A program made the position numbers and the translations under genes. The notes below the pieces were generated by a model that searched no databases, was not told the origin of the DNA, and saw only the letters and a list, made by a program, of their open reading frames with translations. This document shows, piece by piece, positions 18,203-27,862 of a DNA stretch of 64,000 bases. Every line of letters begins with the position of its first letter. Within the stretch, counting starts at the first letter, position 1. Source of the DNA: Pelotomaculum sp. PtaB.Bin104. GTDB lineage: Bacteria > Bacillota > Desulfotomaculia > Desulfotomaculales > Pelotomaculaceae. The stretch is taken from positions 62,001 through 126,000 of the forward strand of contig MVQL01000209.1 of assembly GCA_002067205.1 (NCBI GenBank), given 5' to 3'.

Positions 18203-19423
18203 TTACGGATTAATGAATTTTGCGTGCCACTCACTAACTGTGAGTACTTCTACTCTCTTTGCAACTATGTAATTTACTAGTTCCTGCAAAACCTCAGTTG
18301 AGACCGCATAATCCCTGGTAACTGGACCATCATTTATTTCGTGCCCGCAAATAAAGCCGGTTCCACCCGTTGATATTATTTGATCAACTGCATCATGTAC
18401 GTCATGAATAGTGGTATTTTTGTCCAGGGATAAGATCACGGGGATATCATATATACCATTTCGGTTGTATTGAATTCCTGGATAAGTTGAACGTGCCGTA
18501 TTGATGCCGACACTTTTTACAAGATCCATGGTATGCTGGCTTCTAGCACTAAATGGATAGGATAAGTGATATGCGGATCTTGTGAAACCCTGAGAAAAAA
18601 GATATCCTGAACAATTACCTACTTCAGCAATGATCTGGTCGTCTGTTACATCGGTAAGTCTGGTATGATTGATGGTATGGTTGGAAATATCCCACCCTGC
18701 ATCATACATTTCGTGCAATTGTTTTAAGGTTGCTGCTTCAGATCTATAAATTTTATTTATATAAACATAAATTGTTCCTTTTATACCAGCCGCTTGAAAC
18801 ATGGGAAAGGCTTTTTCATACACCGAAGAATAGTAATCGTCAAAACTAATTACTATATTCGGTGTTATTTTCTGGTCTGTGTAGACCCCGCCACCATAAT
18901 TTACATCAGCCAAGCTTCCTGAAGTATCTGCACTTGCCGGTATAGATTGGGGTGATGGTCCCGAGGTGGCAATCAGCACACTGCGGCTGGCTTCATCCCA
19001 GTCTACTTTAGCGCCCAGTGACTCAACAACAAAGCGTACCGGTACCATAGTCCGCCCGTTCAGGATTTTGGGCGGGACTTCCAACATAACTTGCTTATCG
19101 TCAGAGAAGGCTGCCAAGTGCCCAATCTGTAGTTTTACCGAATGGCTGCCCTTGCAAGCGGTCACAGATTTATCCGCATCATCCCAGGCAACCGTTGCTT
19201 CCACAGCCTCAAGGATTGCCCGCAGAGGCAATAGTGTGCGTCCGTTTTCTATAACCGGATCAACGTCGGTTTGAAGCAGTGCACCGTCGATCAGTACCTG
19301 AATACCAATTGGCGGATCCGGCTTAGGATCAAAAGCGGCAGTTTGGGGAGGACTCAATAAAAGTGTACATAAAACGATCGCAACAACCGAAATGGATTTA
19401 TACTGGTAACATGTTTGTCTCAT
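18203..19423 (-). CDS. Secreted polysaccharide deacetylase with copper-amine-oxidase-like N-terminal domain
   Basis: A 406-residue exported protein. A signal peptide lies in residues 1-31 (ends QTAA). A copper amine oxidase N-terminal (stalk) domain covers about 40-145 in two repeats, NGRTLLPLRAILEA and NGRTMVPVRFVVES, and a NodB-type carbohydrate esterase domain about 185-400. The NodB motifs are SFDD (motif 1, metal and catalytic Asp) and SNHTINH (motif 2, metal His). It likely removes acetyl groups from peptidoglycan or another envelope glycan. Start ATG 19423 follows AGGAGG. Confidence 0.88.
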   Translation of the reverse strand: MRQTCYQYKSISVVAIVLCTLLLSPPQTAAFDPKPDPPIGIQVLIDGALLQTDVDPVIENGRTLLPLRAILEAVEATVAWDDADKSVTACKGSHSVKLQIGHLAAFSDDKQVMLEVPPKILNGRTMVPVRFVVESLGAKVDWDEASRSVLIATSGPSPQSIPASADTSGSLADVNYGGGVYTDQKITPNIVISFDDYYSSVYEKAFPMFQAAGIKGTIYVYINKIYRSEAATLKQLHEMYDAGWDISNHTINHTRLTDVTDDQIIAEVGNCSGYLFSQGFTRSAYHLSYPFSARSQHTMDLVKSVGINTARSTYPGIQYNRNGIYDIPVILSLDKNTTIHDVHDAVDQIISTGGTGFICGHEINDGPVTRDYAVSTEVLQELVNYIVAKRVEVLTVSEWHAKFINP

Positions 19424-20022
19424 CAAAACCTCCTAAATTAAATGTTAACAATTTCAATAATTATGTCTTAAAACTACAAATCTTACTAAAAGACAGTAAC
19501 ATTTGGAAGTTCTGTTTGCAGCATTTAGCCGGTTCTTGGATAAAATCTAAATACAGTAACTATTTGGTATATAGGCAACAACTCATATTATAATATAAGT
19601 TCAGACCGGGTGAAAATGGTAAAAGTGCTTTTGGACAAATTTTTCGACAACAAGTTACATTTTAACCACCATGGACCGCAGGCTCCAGAACGACTCCGGT
19701 ATTTCCCGTGAGCGCCTAAATAGTGAGAAGCGCTGTAATTTTAGAGGCTTTTCATCGATAATTACATTGTTTGGGGCAGCTAGACAGATGCTTATTTTAT
19801 GAGTACTTCGGAAAACCCGCTGCGGGAAAAAAATAATATACAAAGCCGACAAAGCCTGTCCCACCATTGACATTACCCAGTGTGACCCGGATTATGCTGT
19901 TTGGGGCGAGTCCTCTGGAAAGTCAAGGAATTAAATTTCGTATATTATCCAGGGATTCACGCCTTTTTCATCTTTTATACAGTGAGATATATCTTAATGC
20001 TATGAGAGGGGGGGGTTAATCA
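19424..20022. other. Unassigned intergenic region
   Basis: About 600 bases without a convincing gene. Short broken frames occur on both strands between 19640 and 19930 and do not resemble a known family. The right end is the leader of the small peptide gene at 20023. Confidence 0.4.
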
Positions 20023-20094
20023 ATGGTTGATGTCAAGTTTGAAGTAGTCGGAGTAGGTGTAGGTTGGGGCAACTCAGCTTCATCATCTTCTTGA
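20023..20094 (+). CDS. Very small peptide gene (23 residues)
   Basis: A 23-codon frame with a very strong ribosome site (GAGAGGGGGGGG, then 7 bases, then ATG 20023). The peptide has an acidic/basic N-terminus (MVDVKFE), a Gly/Val core (VVGVGVGWG) and a serine-rich end (NSASSSS). A perfect 13-bp hairpin follows 28 bases after the stop. Strong ribosome site plus hairpin make expression plausible. It could be a modified-peptide precursor, a toxin or a membrane peptide, but no processing gene is nearby. Not recognised. Confidence 0.5.
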   Translation: MVDVKFEVVGVGVGWGNSASSSS

Positions 20095-20122
20095 TGTTTA
20101 CGTTTAACCTCGTCCGGATCTA

Positions 20123-20155
20123 AAGTAAGCCCGGCAAAATTAGCCGGGCTTACTT
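20123..20155 (+). terminator. Hairpin after the 23-residue gene
   Basis: Perfect 13-bp stem AAGTAAGCCCGGC with its complement and loop AAAATTA. The following ATATAGG is only weakly U-rich, so termination efficiency is uncertain. Confidence 0.6.
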
Positions 20156-20356
20156 ATATAGGAGGTATCCTTGTGGTCTGATTAATAATAAATTATGCAA
20201 TATCCAGGTTTTTTGTGCAGGATCAAAAGATTAAGCATGGACAAATATACTCTCAATAACAATACTTTTAGTATCATCATCCATTGATAAATTTCTGTTA
20301 GACAATTAAGCTAATTTTAAGCAGCTATTTGACCGGTTAGCATAGAATTCAGGCAC

Positions 20357-21758
20357 CTATTTTGATAATATTTCCATAAACTCTTCCCCGGAAATAGTCT
20401 CCTTTTCAACCAGGTTATTGCTAATTCATCCAGTTTAGCTTTATTCTGCTGCAATATCCCGGCATCCCGCTCATGGCAGGCTTTGATGATCTTGAGCACT
20501 TCAGCATCTATTTTTGCAGCCGTCTCGACGGAAACCAGCAGTGAAGTAGTTATTTTATGCACCGGCGCCGAATGGCTCTGCTTGGCAGCTACTATGGCGT
20601 GTCCTACTTCGTGATAAGCAATTGTTAGTTTGTCCTTGGCCGACAAGACAGCATTTTTCCTTTGGTAGCCGGCAACGACGACCTCCACGGACTCTTTCAG
20701 GTCGCTTTGCAATACCTGCTTGCGCCCCATTCTAGCGGCCCGCAGTGCTCCTTCATTAATTATGTTGGCCAGATCCGCCCCGGATGCCCCAGATGTAGCC
20801 CGGGCAATCGCATTTAAGTCTATATCGGGGCCCAGCTTCACTTTTTTGGCGTGGACCTTCAAAATAGCTTCCCGCCCCTGTAAATCAGGCAGTTCCACGG
20901 GAATACGCCTGTCAAAGCGCCCCGGTCTTAGCAGGGCCTTATCAAGGGTTTCCGGCCTATTGGTGGCCGCCAGGATCACTACCCCTTTATCTGGATCAAA
21001 TCCATCCATTTCAGTAAGCAGCTGGTTTAAGGTTTGCTCCCTTTCATCATTGCCTCCCACAACAGCAGCATTGCGGCTTTTGCCAATGGCATCGATTTCA
21101 TCGATAAAGATAATGCACGGGGCTTTTTCCTGGGCTTGCTTAAAAAGATCCCTGACCCGGGCTGCTCCCATTCCTACAAACATCTCCACAAATTCCGAAC
21201 CGGAGATGGTGAAGAAAGGAACCTTGGATTCTCCTGCTACCGCCTGGGCCAGCAGGGTCTTACCAGTGCCGGGAGGGCCTACCAAAAGAGCGCCTTTGGG
21301 TATTCTCGCCCCAACTTCCTTATATTTTTGCGGATTATGCAAAAAGTCTACTATTTCCTGCAGCGCCTCTTTCGCTTCATCCTGACCGGCAACATCGTCG
21401 AAGGATTTGCCTGTTTCAGCCTGAACATACACTTTAGCGTTACTTTTGCCAAAGGTCAAAGCATTTCCAAACCCGCCCATCTGATTCTGAAACTTACCGG
21501 CCATCAATTTGAAAATACCCCAAAAGATGAGCAGGGGCAAAATCCACATTAAGATAAAACTAATCAACGGGGAATTTTGTTTTGGGATTACTTCTTCGAA
21601 GGATTGAACTTTTGCAGCATAGAGACGGTTAACCAGATCCGGGTCGTTCATCCTTCCGGTCATAAAGGCACTCTCGGAGCCATCTTCGTTTACAGCCACG
21701 AAACCAATCTGAGTTTCCTGGATTTCAACGGTTTTTTATCATCTTTTTTTTCTTCCAA
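20357..21758 (-). pseudogene. ftsH: Degenerate ftsH (AAA zinc protease)
   Basis: An FtsH homologue with three lesions. The start (TTG 21758, GGAGGAGG site) reads about 22 codons to a stop, and the FtsH frame continues only after a shift, with the first membrane helix absent. The AAA part is intact: Walker A GPPGTGKT, Walker [12 protein letters not shown], arginine-finger region RPGRFDRR. The HEVGH zinc motif is present, but directly after HSAPVHKIT about 100 residues are deleted, removing the third zinc ligand, and homology resumes at [20 protein letters not shown] last shift leaves [17 protein letters not shown] out of frame. An intact ftsH is presumably elsewhere. Confidence 0.88.
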
Positions 21759-22259
21759 TTAGTACCTCCTCCTTTCCTTGACAGTGTACCTAACCTATTT
21801 ATTATGCTTAATCCATGCTAAATAGCCCTTATTTGATATTTCAACAAATTTCAAACTAATCCTTTATTGTAGCATTATTTATTTCGTAAGGTCCTTTAAG
21901 TCGACCAGAAATTGCATAGAGATACAACTCTACAAGTGCATTTGCTGACCTTATACATTCTTTATTATAAGAACATTATCAGACTCGTTTTTTTGATCAG
22001 ATCCTCCAGGCTATCGGTAAGTCTCGACATTGGAAAATTAGAGGCGGGATTAATCGGCAGGGTAATATATGCAGATTGGAATAGCAATAAAATTTGACCT
22101 AACCTTGGTGGTCAGACCATTGTTGCAAAAAAGCTCTACAAAAAGGTTATGGCCAGATTAAACAGGGTTTTTATGAGCCCTGTTTAATCAGCTTATAACA
22201 CTGGAAAGTGTCCACCCTCAGGGGCGATATTACTTCATGATAAGTAGTTTCTTTATGTT
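21759..22259. other. Intergenic region with a hairpin
   Basis: AT-rich DNA between the ftsH remnant and rubrerythrin. A perfect 12-bp inverted repeat GATTAAACAGGG lies at about 22157-22190, roughly 70 bases after the rubrerythrin stop, without an adjacent U-run. No gene is supported. Confidence 0.5.
22157..22190. terminator. Probable rubrerythrin terminator hairpin
   Basis: GATTAAACAGGG and its exact complement with a 10-base loop, downstream of the rubrerythrin stop. The stem is strong, but a U-tract is missing on both sides. Confidence 0.45.
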
Positions 22260-22754
22260 TTAGTACTTGATGAATTTCGAACCCAGGGTACCGCAGATGC
22301 TGCATTTGTCCGGTATGGCCTTTTCAATATTTCCGCAAATCGGACACAGGTAATAGAACACCTCTTCGGTTTGATCTAAATTTCCCAATGCTTCTTGATA
22401 CAGCTTAGCGTGTGCCTCTTCTGCCTTCATGGCAAAAGTCATTGACCTGAGCGCAGCCTTATTGCCTTCCTCTTCAGCAATTTTTACAAAGTCGGGATAC
22501 ATACTTTGGTATTCATGGGTCTCGCCTTTTACTGCATCCGCAAGGTTATCCACTGTAGAGCTAATCTTACCTGCGACTTCAAAATGCTTAAGGGCGTGTA
22601 TTGTTTCAGCATCTGAAGCTGCTTTAAAAAGTTTGGCTGCGTTTAATTTTCCTTCTGCCTCGGCTTTTTTAGAGTATGCCAGATACTTTCTGTTTGCCTG
22701 TGATTCCCCGGCAAAAGCTTCCATAAGGTTTTGAATAGTCTTTTCTTCTCCCAT
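22260..22754 (-). CDS. rbr: Rubrerythrin
   Basis: A 164-residue rubrerythrin: an N-terminal four-helix di-iron domain with the ligand motifs GESQANRKY, SDAETIHALKH and KAEEAHAKLY, and a C-terminal rubredoxin domain with CPICGN and CSICGT. In anaerobes it reduces hydrogen peroxide with electrons from rubredoxin-type carriers. Start ATG 22754 follows AAGGAGG. A good promoter (TTGATA-17-TAAAAT) lies 47 bases upstream. No clear PerR box is seen. Confidence 0.95.
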   Translation of the reverse strand: MGEEKTIQNLMEAFAGESQANRKYLAYSKKAEAEGKLNAAKLFKAASDAETIHALKHFEVAGKISSTVDNLADAVKGETHEYQSMYPDFVKIAEEEGNKAALRSMTFAMKAEEAHAKLYQEALGNLDQTEEVFYYLCPICGNIEKAIPDKCSICGTLGSKFIKY

Positions 22755-22800
22755 TAATTTTCCTCCTTATTTAAAATTATTACTAAATACTCTCCATACC

Positions 22801-22829
22801 ATTTTATACTAATTCTTATGATTTATCAA
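22801..22829 (-). promoter_or_regulatory. Promoter of the rubrerythrin gene
   Basis: On the minus strand, TTGATA (22829-22824) and TAAAAT (22806-22801) are separated by 17 bases, just upstream of rbr. Confidence 0.6.
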
Positions 22830-23365
22830 ACTTAAAACAGATAAATGACCATATAGGACTTTTCAAAAAATCCAATTCCGGTACCCAGGCTCAAGTCCTC
22901 AAAAAGTCCTGTAAATCCTCCACCGAATGATCTATGACAAGCCATTTAGCATGAAAAAACTGTGTCTTCCTGCACCGTTACCCTTTGCGGGATAAAATAA
23001 GAAATTATTAACTTTGAAGTCTTTCATTTCCGAATTACCAAAAAAGAGGTGCCACCGGTTGAGTAATGATAAGTATGAGGCTAGCTTTCTCTAGGCACCC
23101 TGGGACGTGTTTTTGTTATTGCTTGCCTTGACAGTGTCTGTACCAAATCGGATCCTTGTTGTTCGCAATAATACTTAAACCTGGCTTCTCCTATCGTAAT
23201 TTCCTATATATCTCGGTAGACACTCCAAGTCAATAAAAAGGACAGTCACAAAAATATCCCTTTCTGCATAAATATCAATTTCATTTGATCAATTGACCTT
23301 TTCCTCAGTTCCAATTCCATGCCCGGACAAAAAAAGAGCCCTCTATCTGGGCTCTCACCTGCTAT
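22830..23365. other. Unassigned intergenic region
   Basis: No gene is supported. A minus-strand frame of about 40 codons without a start codon (containing GEARFKYYCEQQGSDL, stop at 23082) is followed by an inverted repeat GGTGCC / GGCACC and TCTTTTTT; it may be a gene remnant. The terminator of the next gene is at 23335-23355. Confidence 0.35.
23327..23355 (-). terminator. Terminator of the 97-residue gene
   Basis: AGAGCCC-type stem (23335-23340 with 23350-23355); read on the minus strand it is followed by TTTTTTTG. It lies 10 bases past the stop at 23366. Confidence 0.75.
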
Positions 23366-23659
23366 TTACCACTTGCCTCTGCTTAGATGACCTGCTATCT
23401 CAGTTTTGCTTCTTTGCTTAATAACCCAAGCCTCATCATGTGCTTGTTTAAACAAGGCTACGCAAGTAGGGTCGAGATTAATTTCTATACCTTCTTTTGC
23501 TAAATTCTTAATTTTCATGGCCAGTGTTATAATTTCCATGTGGATATCATTTGTTCGGTCTGAATCATAAACTTTTTTTGCATCTTCATCGGATAATGAG
23601 GAGTATGAGCAACTCCAGAACATGATTCCAGACATTTCATCAAAGTAGATTCGGTTCAC
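23366..23659 (-). CDS. Hypothetical protein, 97 residues
   Basis: A soluble protein with mixed alpha/beta composition and no recognised motif. The middle (DIHMEIITLAMKIKNLAKEG) looks like an amphipathic helix. Start is uncertain: GTG 23659 has only a distant AAGGAAGG; an internal ATG at about residue 9 is possible. A clean terminator directly after the stop supports it as a real single gene. Confidence 0.5.
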   Translation of the reverse strand: MNRIYFDEMSGIMFWSCSYSSLSDEDAKKVYDSDRTNDIHMEIITLAMKIKNLAKEGIEINLDPTCVALFKQAHDEAWVIKQRSKTEIAGHLSRGKW

Positions 23660-23801
23660 TCAACAGCAGAATTGGCCCTTCCTTTAGCTCAGTGTATAAT
23701 TCAGCGACCAGGTTACCCCAAAGCGGTTAATCACCACTGCATGTAATGCCTCCAAATACACCGATATGACGGAATATGTCGTCCGTCATGTACACCTTCT
23801 C

Positions 23802-25244
23802 TTAAAGTTTATCATTATGCTTTCTTTCTAAGCAAGCTACCGCCTCAATGTGTGCAGTCCATGGAAACATATCCACCGGCTGGACCTCTTCGACCCTGTA
23901 CCCCTTATCAGCTAGGTAGCCAAGATCCCGGGCTAGCGTACCGGGATCACAGGAAATGTACACCACCCGCGGTGTCTTCATTGCGATTACTGCGTTAAGT
24001 GCAGCTACACCGCAGCCCCGGCGGGGCGGATCCAGCACGATCACCTCCGGGTGGAGTCCCTGCGCGGCCATGCCGGGCAACAGCTTTTCCACCTCACCGC
24101 AGCGAAACTCAGCGTTGGTAATGCCGTTTAACACCGCGTTGGCCCTGGCATCTTCGACAGCACCGGAAATTGATTCCAGCCCGTAGACCCTGTCTGCGTT
24201 TTCGGCCAGGAACAAAGCTATCGTACCGGTACCGCTATAGGCATCCACCACAGTTTCCCTACCGCTCAGCCCGGCATAATCTAGCGCGATCCTATATAGC
24301 AGCGACGCCTGGACGGGGTTCACCTGAAAAAATGAGCGGGCAGAGATGCGGAAGGTAAGATTTCCTAGTCGCTCGGTGATAAATTCTTTTCCGGCAAGCA
24401 CTATGGCTGTTCCCCCAAATCCTGCTTTGGCCGGATTTTTATTGATCAACTTCTGAATCGAGGCAATTTCCGGACAGCTTTTTAATAATTTCATAACAAA
24501 TGTTTTTTCTGCCGGCCATTTGTCAGCTCCGGGCACCAGGACAACCATACACTCCCCGGTAGCAAAGGCCTCCCTTAAAATTACCTGTCTCAGCCATCCC
24601 CGGCACCGGACACGTTCATCTCCCCCAGCCTGGCATTCATTAAGCAGCTTTTCAATTAGCCCGGCGATCTTTCTCAATTTTTCTGATACCAGGAGGCACC
24701 CAGCAGTGTTTTTATCCGCCTGGCGCCAGGGCAAGCTCTGCACCACCTCGCACCCGGCATCATAGCAAGCCAGCTGGTGCGTTCCTTTCTCATAAAACCC
24801 CAGGATAGCCTGGCCCTCCTTTTCCTCTACATGGTAGCTCACTTTATTGCGATAGTGCCAGGAGTTTTCCATACCAATGGTTGTTTTAACCACGGCAGTT
24901 GACAAATGGCCAATCCGAGCTAGACTGTCCTTGACCATAACGGTTTTCCGCCTGAGCTGCTCCTGATAATCCAGGTGCTGCAGCCTGCAGCCTCCACAAC
25001 GAGAAAAAATCGCGCAGGCTGGCTTACATCTCCACTGAGAGCTTTCAGATATACTAATGAGGCGGCCCCGGGCGAAGTTTTTTTTCAGCTCAGTAATTTC
25101 GGCCAACACCTTGTCACCTGGGGCTGTAAACGGCACGAACACAGCTATGCCCCTATACCGCCCCACACCTTCTCCACTGTGATTGAGGCTGGTAATATCT
25201 ATATCAACTTTTATCCCTTTTTGTAAAGGCAGATCTTTACCCAA
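23802..25244 (-). CDS. RNA (uracil-5-)-methyltransferase, RlmCD/TrmA family
   Basis: A 480-residue enzyme that methylates uridine C5 in rRNA or tRNA using SAM. An N-terminal TRAM domain (residues about 10-65, VDIDITSLNHSGEGVGRYRG) is followed by an iron-sulfur cysteine cluster (CAIFSRCGGCRLQH), and the methyltransferase domain shows VVDAYSGTGTIALFLA, LDPPRRGC and ISCDPGTLARDL, whose cysteine is the nucleophile. This arrangement fits RlmD/RlmCD-type 23S enzymes. The start is TTG 25244 with GGAGG. Confidence 0.92.
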   Translation of the reverse strand: MGKDLPLQKGIKVDIDITSLNHSGEGVGRYRGIAVFVPFTAPGDKVLAEITELKKNFARGRLISISESSQWRCKPACAIFSRCGGCRLQHLDYQEQLRRKTVMVKDSLARIGHLSTAVVKTTIGMENSWHYRNKVSYHVEEKEGQAILGFYEKGTHQLACYDAGCEVVQSLPWRQADKNTAGCLLVSEKLRKIAGLIEKLLNECQAGGDERVRCRGWLRQVILREAFATGECMVVLVPGADKWPAEKTFVMKLLKSCPEIASIQKLINKNPAKAGFGGTAIVLAGKEFITERLGNLTFRISARSFFQVNPVQASLLYRIALDYAGLSGRETVVDAYSGTGTIALFLAENADRVYGLESISGAVEDARANAVLNGITNAEFRCGEVEKLLPGMAAQGLHPEVIVLDPPRRGCGVAALNAVIAMKTPRVVYISCDPGTLARDLGYLADKGYRVEEVQPVDMFPWTAHIEAVACLERKHNDKL

Positions 25245-25482
25245 ATAAAAATACCTCCGTAAATAATCCGTATTAGCTAAGGAGCAAGGCCTTAACGACA
25301 GTATTCCTCTTTTTTACTCATAACAGTATCCCTTCCAGCGCATATTACAATTAAGCTGTAATAGTTGTCAATAACCTGGCATTGCTTGTTAAGAAGGGAC
25401 CATTCAGACCTTGCAGTTTGCCTAAAAATTTTAGCTATGGTCAGAAATTAAATACTGATACACGAGAAGAAGGGATTATTTA

Positions 25483-25728
25483 ATGCCGGTTTGCCCAATC
25501 TGCAACGGTTTTACTACTTTTTATGAAAATTGCCCGCTTTGTGGCCTGCCCCTGCAGGACGCCGGAGTAATTCAGGACTTTTACGACGACTACAGCGCAT
25601 ATTTAGAGCAGGATATTTATGAAGACGGGTACAGACACAATAATCATGCTGTTTGCGTCCACCTGTTTGTTTGCCCGCACTGTCATTTTGACACCAATGT
25701 CAGCTTCCGGCGCCTCAATCAGGACTGA
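25483..25728 (+). CDS. Small zinc-ribbon protein
   Basis: An 81-residue protein with three CxxC pairs: CPICNGF and CPLCGLP near the N-terminus and CPHCHFD near the C-terminus, separated by an acidic, tyrosine-rich middle. It probably binds one or two zinc ions. ATG 25483 is preceded by AGAAGGG. It stands alone ahead of the methionine-salvage genes; function unknown. Confidence 0.65.
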   Translation: MPVCPICNGFTTFYENCPLCGLPLQDAGVIQDFYDDYSAYLEQDIYEDGYRHNNHAVCVHLFVCPHCHFDTNVSFRRLNQD

Positions 25729-25864
25729 AAGGAATCTAAGATCCTGTTTTTCTGGTGACAATTATTATTGAATTAAAGGAATGCTTGCAATAAAAGCGAA
25801 TAATTACAGGAAAGCAGGATTTGCCAACTAGAATGCAGCACACCGGAAATAGGAGGTAATCGTG

Positions 25865-26656
25865 ATGAGTGTCAAACTGGGAATTATTGGCGGTACCGGA
25901 GTTTATAATCCAGAAATCCTGACAGACCCGCAGGAACAAACGGTTTCCACCCCGTATGGAGAGGTGCGGCTAATCGTGGGCAACTTCTGCGACAGGTCTG
26001 TGGCTTTCATGAACCGCCATGGAGCCGGGCACTCGGTCCCGCCGCACCTGGTAAATTATCGCGCTAATATTGCAGCCTTAAAAAAGCTGGGGGTCAAAAC
26101 GGTACTAGCCACTGCGGCGGTGGGATCGCTTAATCCATCTATGGAGCCCGGGCACCTTGTTTTCACAGACCAGTTTCTAGACTTTACCAAAACACGCCAA
26201 ACCTCATTTTTTGATGGCGGCCCGGCCGGGGTTGTACATATTGATATGACCAACCCTTATTGTCCCGAGTTAAGAGATACCCTATACAGGACGGCCCGTG
26301 AACTGGGGTTAATGTGCCACCCGGTCGGAATATATATCTGCACTGAGGGGCCACGCTTTGAAACAGCCGCTGAAATTAAAATGTACCGCCGTTTTGGTGG
26401 TGATTTGGTCGGAATGACCGGCGTGCCTGAGGTGGTATTAGCCAGAGAGGCTGAAATGTGCTACGCCACTGTGGCGATGGTCACCAACTATGCAGCAGGC
26501 ATTTCCCCTACTAATTTGACGCACCAGGAAGTCTTGGACACTATGGCGAGCAACAGTGAACACATCAGGAAATTGTTAATGCAGACTGTCGCCTCGCTTG
26601 ATCCGGAGCGCAACTGCTCCTGCCAACACGCGCTGAATCCTTTAGTGCCGGCCTAA
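25865..26656 (+). CDS. Methylthioadenosine/methylthioinosine phosphorylase family enzyme
   Basis: A 263-residue PNP-fold MtaP-family enzyme: GIIGGTGVYNP at the N-terminus, FMNRHGAGHSVPPHLVNYR for phosphate and ribose binding, and CTEGPRFETAAEIKMYRRFG near the purine site. It splits methylthio-purine nucleosides into methylthioribose-1-phosphate and base. Because an MTA/SAH deaminase is in the same cluster, methylthioinosine may be the true substrate. It is followed 27 bases later by mtnA, the next step. ATG 25865 lies 8 bases after GGAGG. Confidence 0.9.
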   Translation: MSVKLGIIGGTGVYNPEILTDPQEQTVSTPYGEVRLIVGNFCDRSVAFMNRHGAGHSVPPHLVNYRANIAALKKLGVKTVLATAAVGSLNPSMEPGHLVFTDQFLDFTKTRQTSFFDGGPAGVVHIDMTNPYCPELRDTLYRTARELGLMCHPVGIYICTEGPRFETAAEIKMYRRFGGDLVGMTGVPEVVLAREAEMCYATVAMVTNYAAGISPTNLTHQEVLDTMASNSEHIRKLLMQTVASLDPERNCSCQHALNPLVPA

Positions 26657-26683
26657 GATTATTTTAACAAGGAGAAGATTACT

Positions 26684-27718
26684 TTGGAGACCATGCGCTG
26701 GCTGGAAGAAGGGTATCTGGAACTGCTGGACCAGTCCAAGCTCCCCCTTGAGGTAACCTACTTAAAATGCAAAGATTATTTGGATGTGGCCGACGCCATT
26801 AGGCGACTGGCTGTGCGCGGGGCGCCGGCCATCGGCGCCGCGGCTGCCTACGGGCTGGTGCTGGGGGCAAGCAAGTTACAGGCACTTTCAAAAGAGGTTT
26901 TAATCTCCGGCGTGGAAGCTACAGCCAAAGAACTGATGGCCACCAGGCCCACTGCGGTAAACCTGCGCTGGGCCATGGACCGGTTGCTGAATAGACTCCG
27001 CTTAGCTGAAACTGATAATGTGAGCGAACTTAAGTCGGCTTTACTGGCAGAGGCCAAACTCATTTACCAGAAGGATCTGGACAATAACCGCAAGATAGGG
27101 GAATACGGGCAGGCTCTTATACCTGCCGGGGCGCGCATCTTGACTCACTGCAACGCCGGGGCATTGGCCACAGCCGGTTTCGGAACCGCGCTGGGGGTAA
27201 TCCGGGCAGCGCACGAGGCCGGCAAAAATGTGAGCGTATATGCGGATGAAACCAGGCCGCTCTTGCAGGGGGCCAGGCTTACGACCTGGGAAATGCTCCA
27301 CGATAATATCCCGGTGACACTGATCACAGACAATATGGCGGGCTACTCGATGGCATGCGGTAGAGTCGACCTGATCATCGTTGGCGCCGACCGGATCACA
27401 GCTAACGGCGACACGGCCAACAAGATCGGAACTTACAGCCTGGCAATATTGGCTCAGGCACATCACCTCCCCTTTTATGTGGCAGCCCCGGTGTCGACAG
27501 TTGATTTAAGCCTGGCCTCGGGTGCTGAAATACCGATTGAGGAGCGGGAAAGCACTGAGGTAACCCACTTTAACGGTCACCTGGTAGCGCCGGCAGGGGT
27601 CAAAGTCTGGAATCCTGCTTTCGATGTCACCCCCAATAGGCTGATTACCGCCATCATTACCGAACTGGGCGTAATTGGACAGCCCTACTCAAAAAATCTT
27701 CAAGCAGTCATGAGCTAA
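26684..27718 (+). CDS. mtnA: Methylthioribose-1-phosphate isomerase
   Basis: A 344-residue eIF2B-related isomerase that turns methylthioribose-1-phosphate into methylthioribulose-1-phosphate in methionine salvage. Typical segments are IRRLAVRGAPAIGAAAAYG near residue 40, LTHCNAGALATAGFGTALG with the catalytic cysteine, ADETRPLLQGARLT, and VGADRITANGDTANKIGTY with the catalytic aspartate. The start is TTG 26684 behind AAGGAG. No mtnK, mtnB or mtnD is in the window. Confidence 0.94.
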   Translation: METMRWLEEGYLELLDQSKLPLEVTYLKCKDYLDVADAIRRLAVRGAPAIGAAAAYGLVLGASKLQALSKEVLISGVEATAKELMATRPTAVNLRWAMDRLLNRLRLAETDNVSELKSALLAEAKLIYQKDLDNNRKIGEYGQALIPAGARILTHCNAGALATAGFGTALGVIRAAHEAGKNVSVYADETRPLLQGARLTTWEMLHDNIPVTLITDNMAGYSMACGRVDLIIVGADRITANGDTANKIGTYSLAILAQAHHLPFYVAAPVSTVDLSLASGAEIPIEERESTEVTHFNGHLVAPAGVKVWNPAFDVTPNRLITAIITELGVIGQPYSKNLQAVMS

Positions 27719-27862
27719 CAGGATTTAGCAATATCGAACACCTTAATAACAAAATAAATTATTATTTATTTATTGGTTTTGATGATTACTAATTATTGGT
27801 TATATGGCATTGCTTCATATATTGTTGTCCCCAAAACATTTTACAATTAGGAGGCAGACACC

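Noticed and set aside
19655-19873. 72-codon minus-strand frame
   Set aside because: No start signal and no homology; treated as non-coding.
20720-21385. Long plus-strand open frame opposite ftsH
   Set aside because: Antisense shadow of the AAA-domain coding sequence; no ribosome site.
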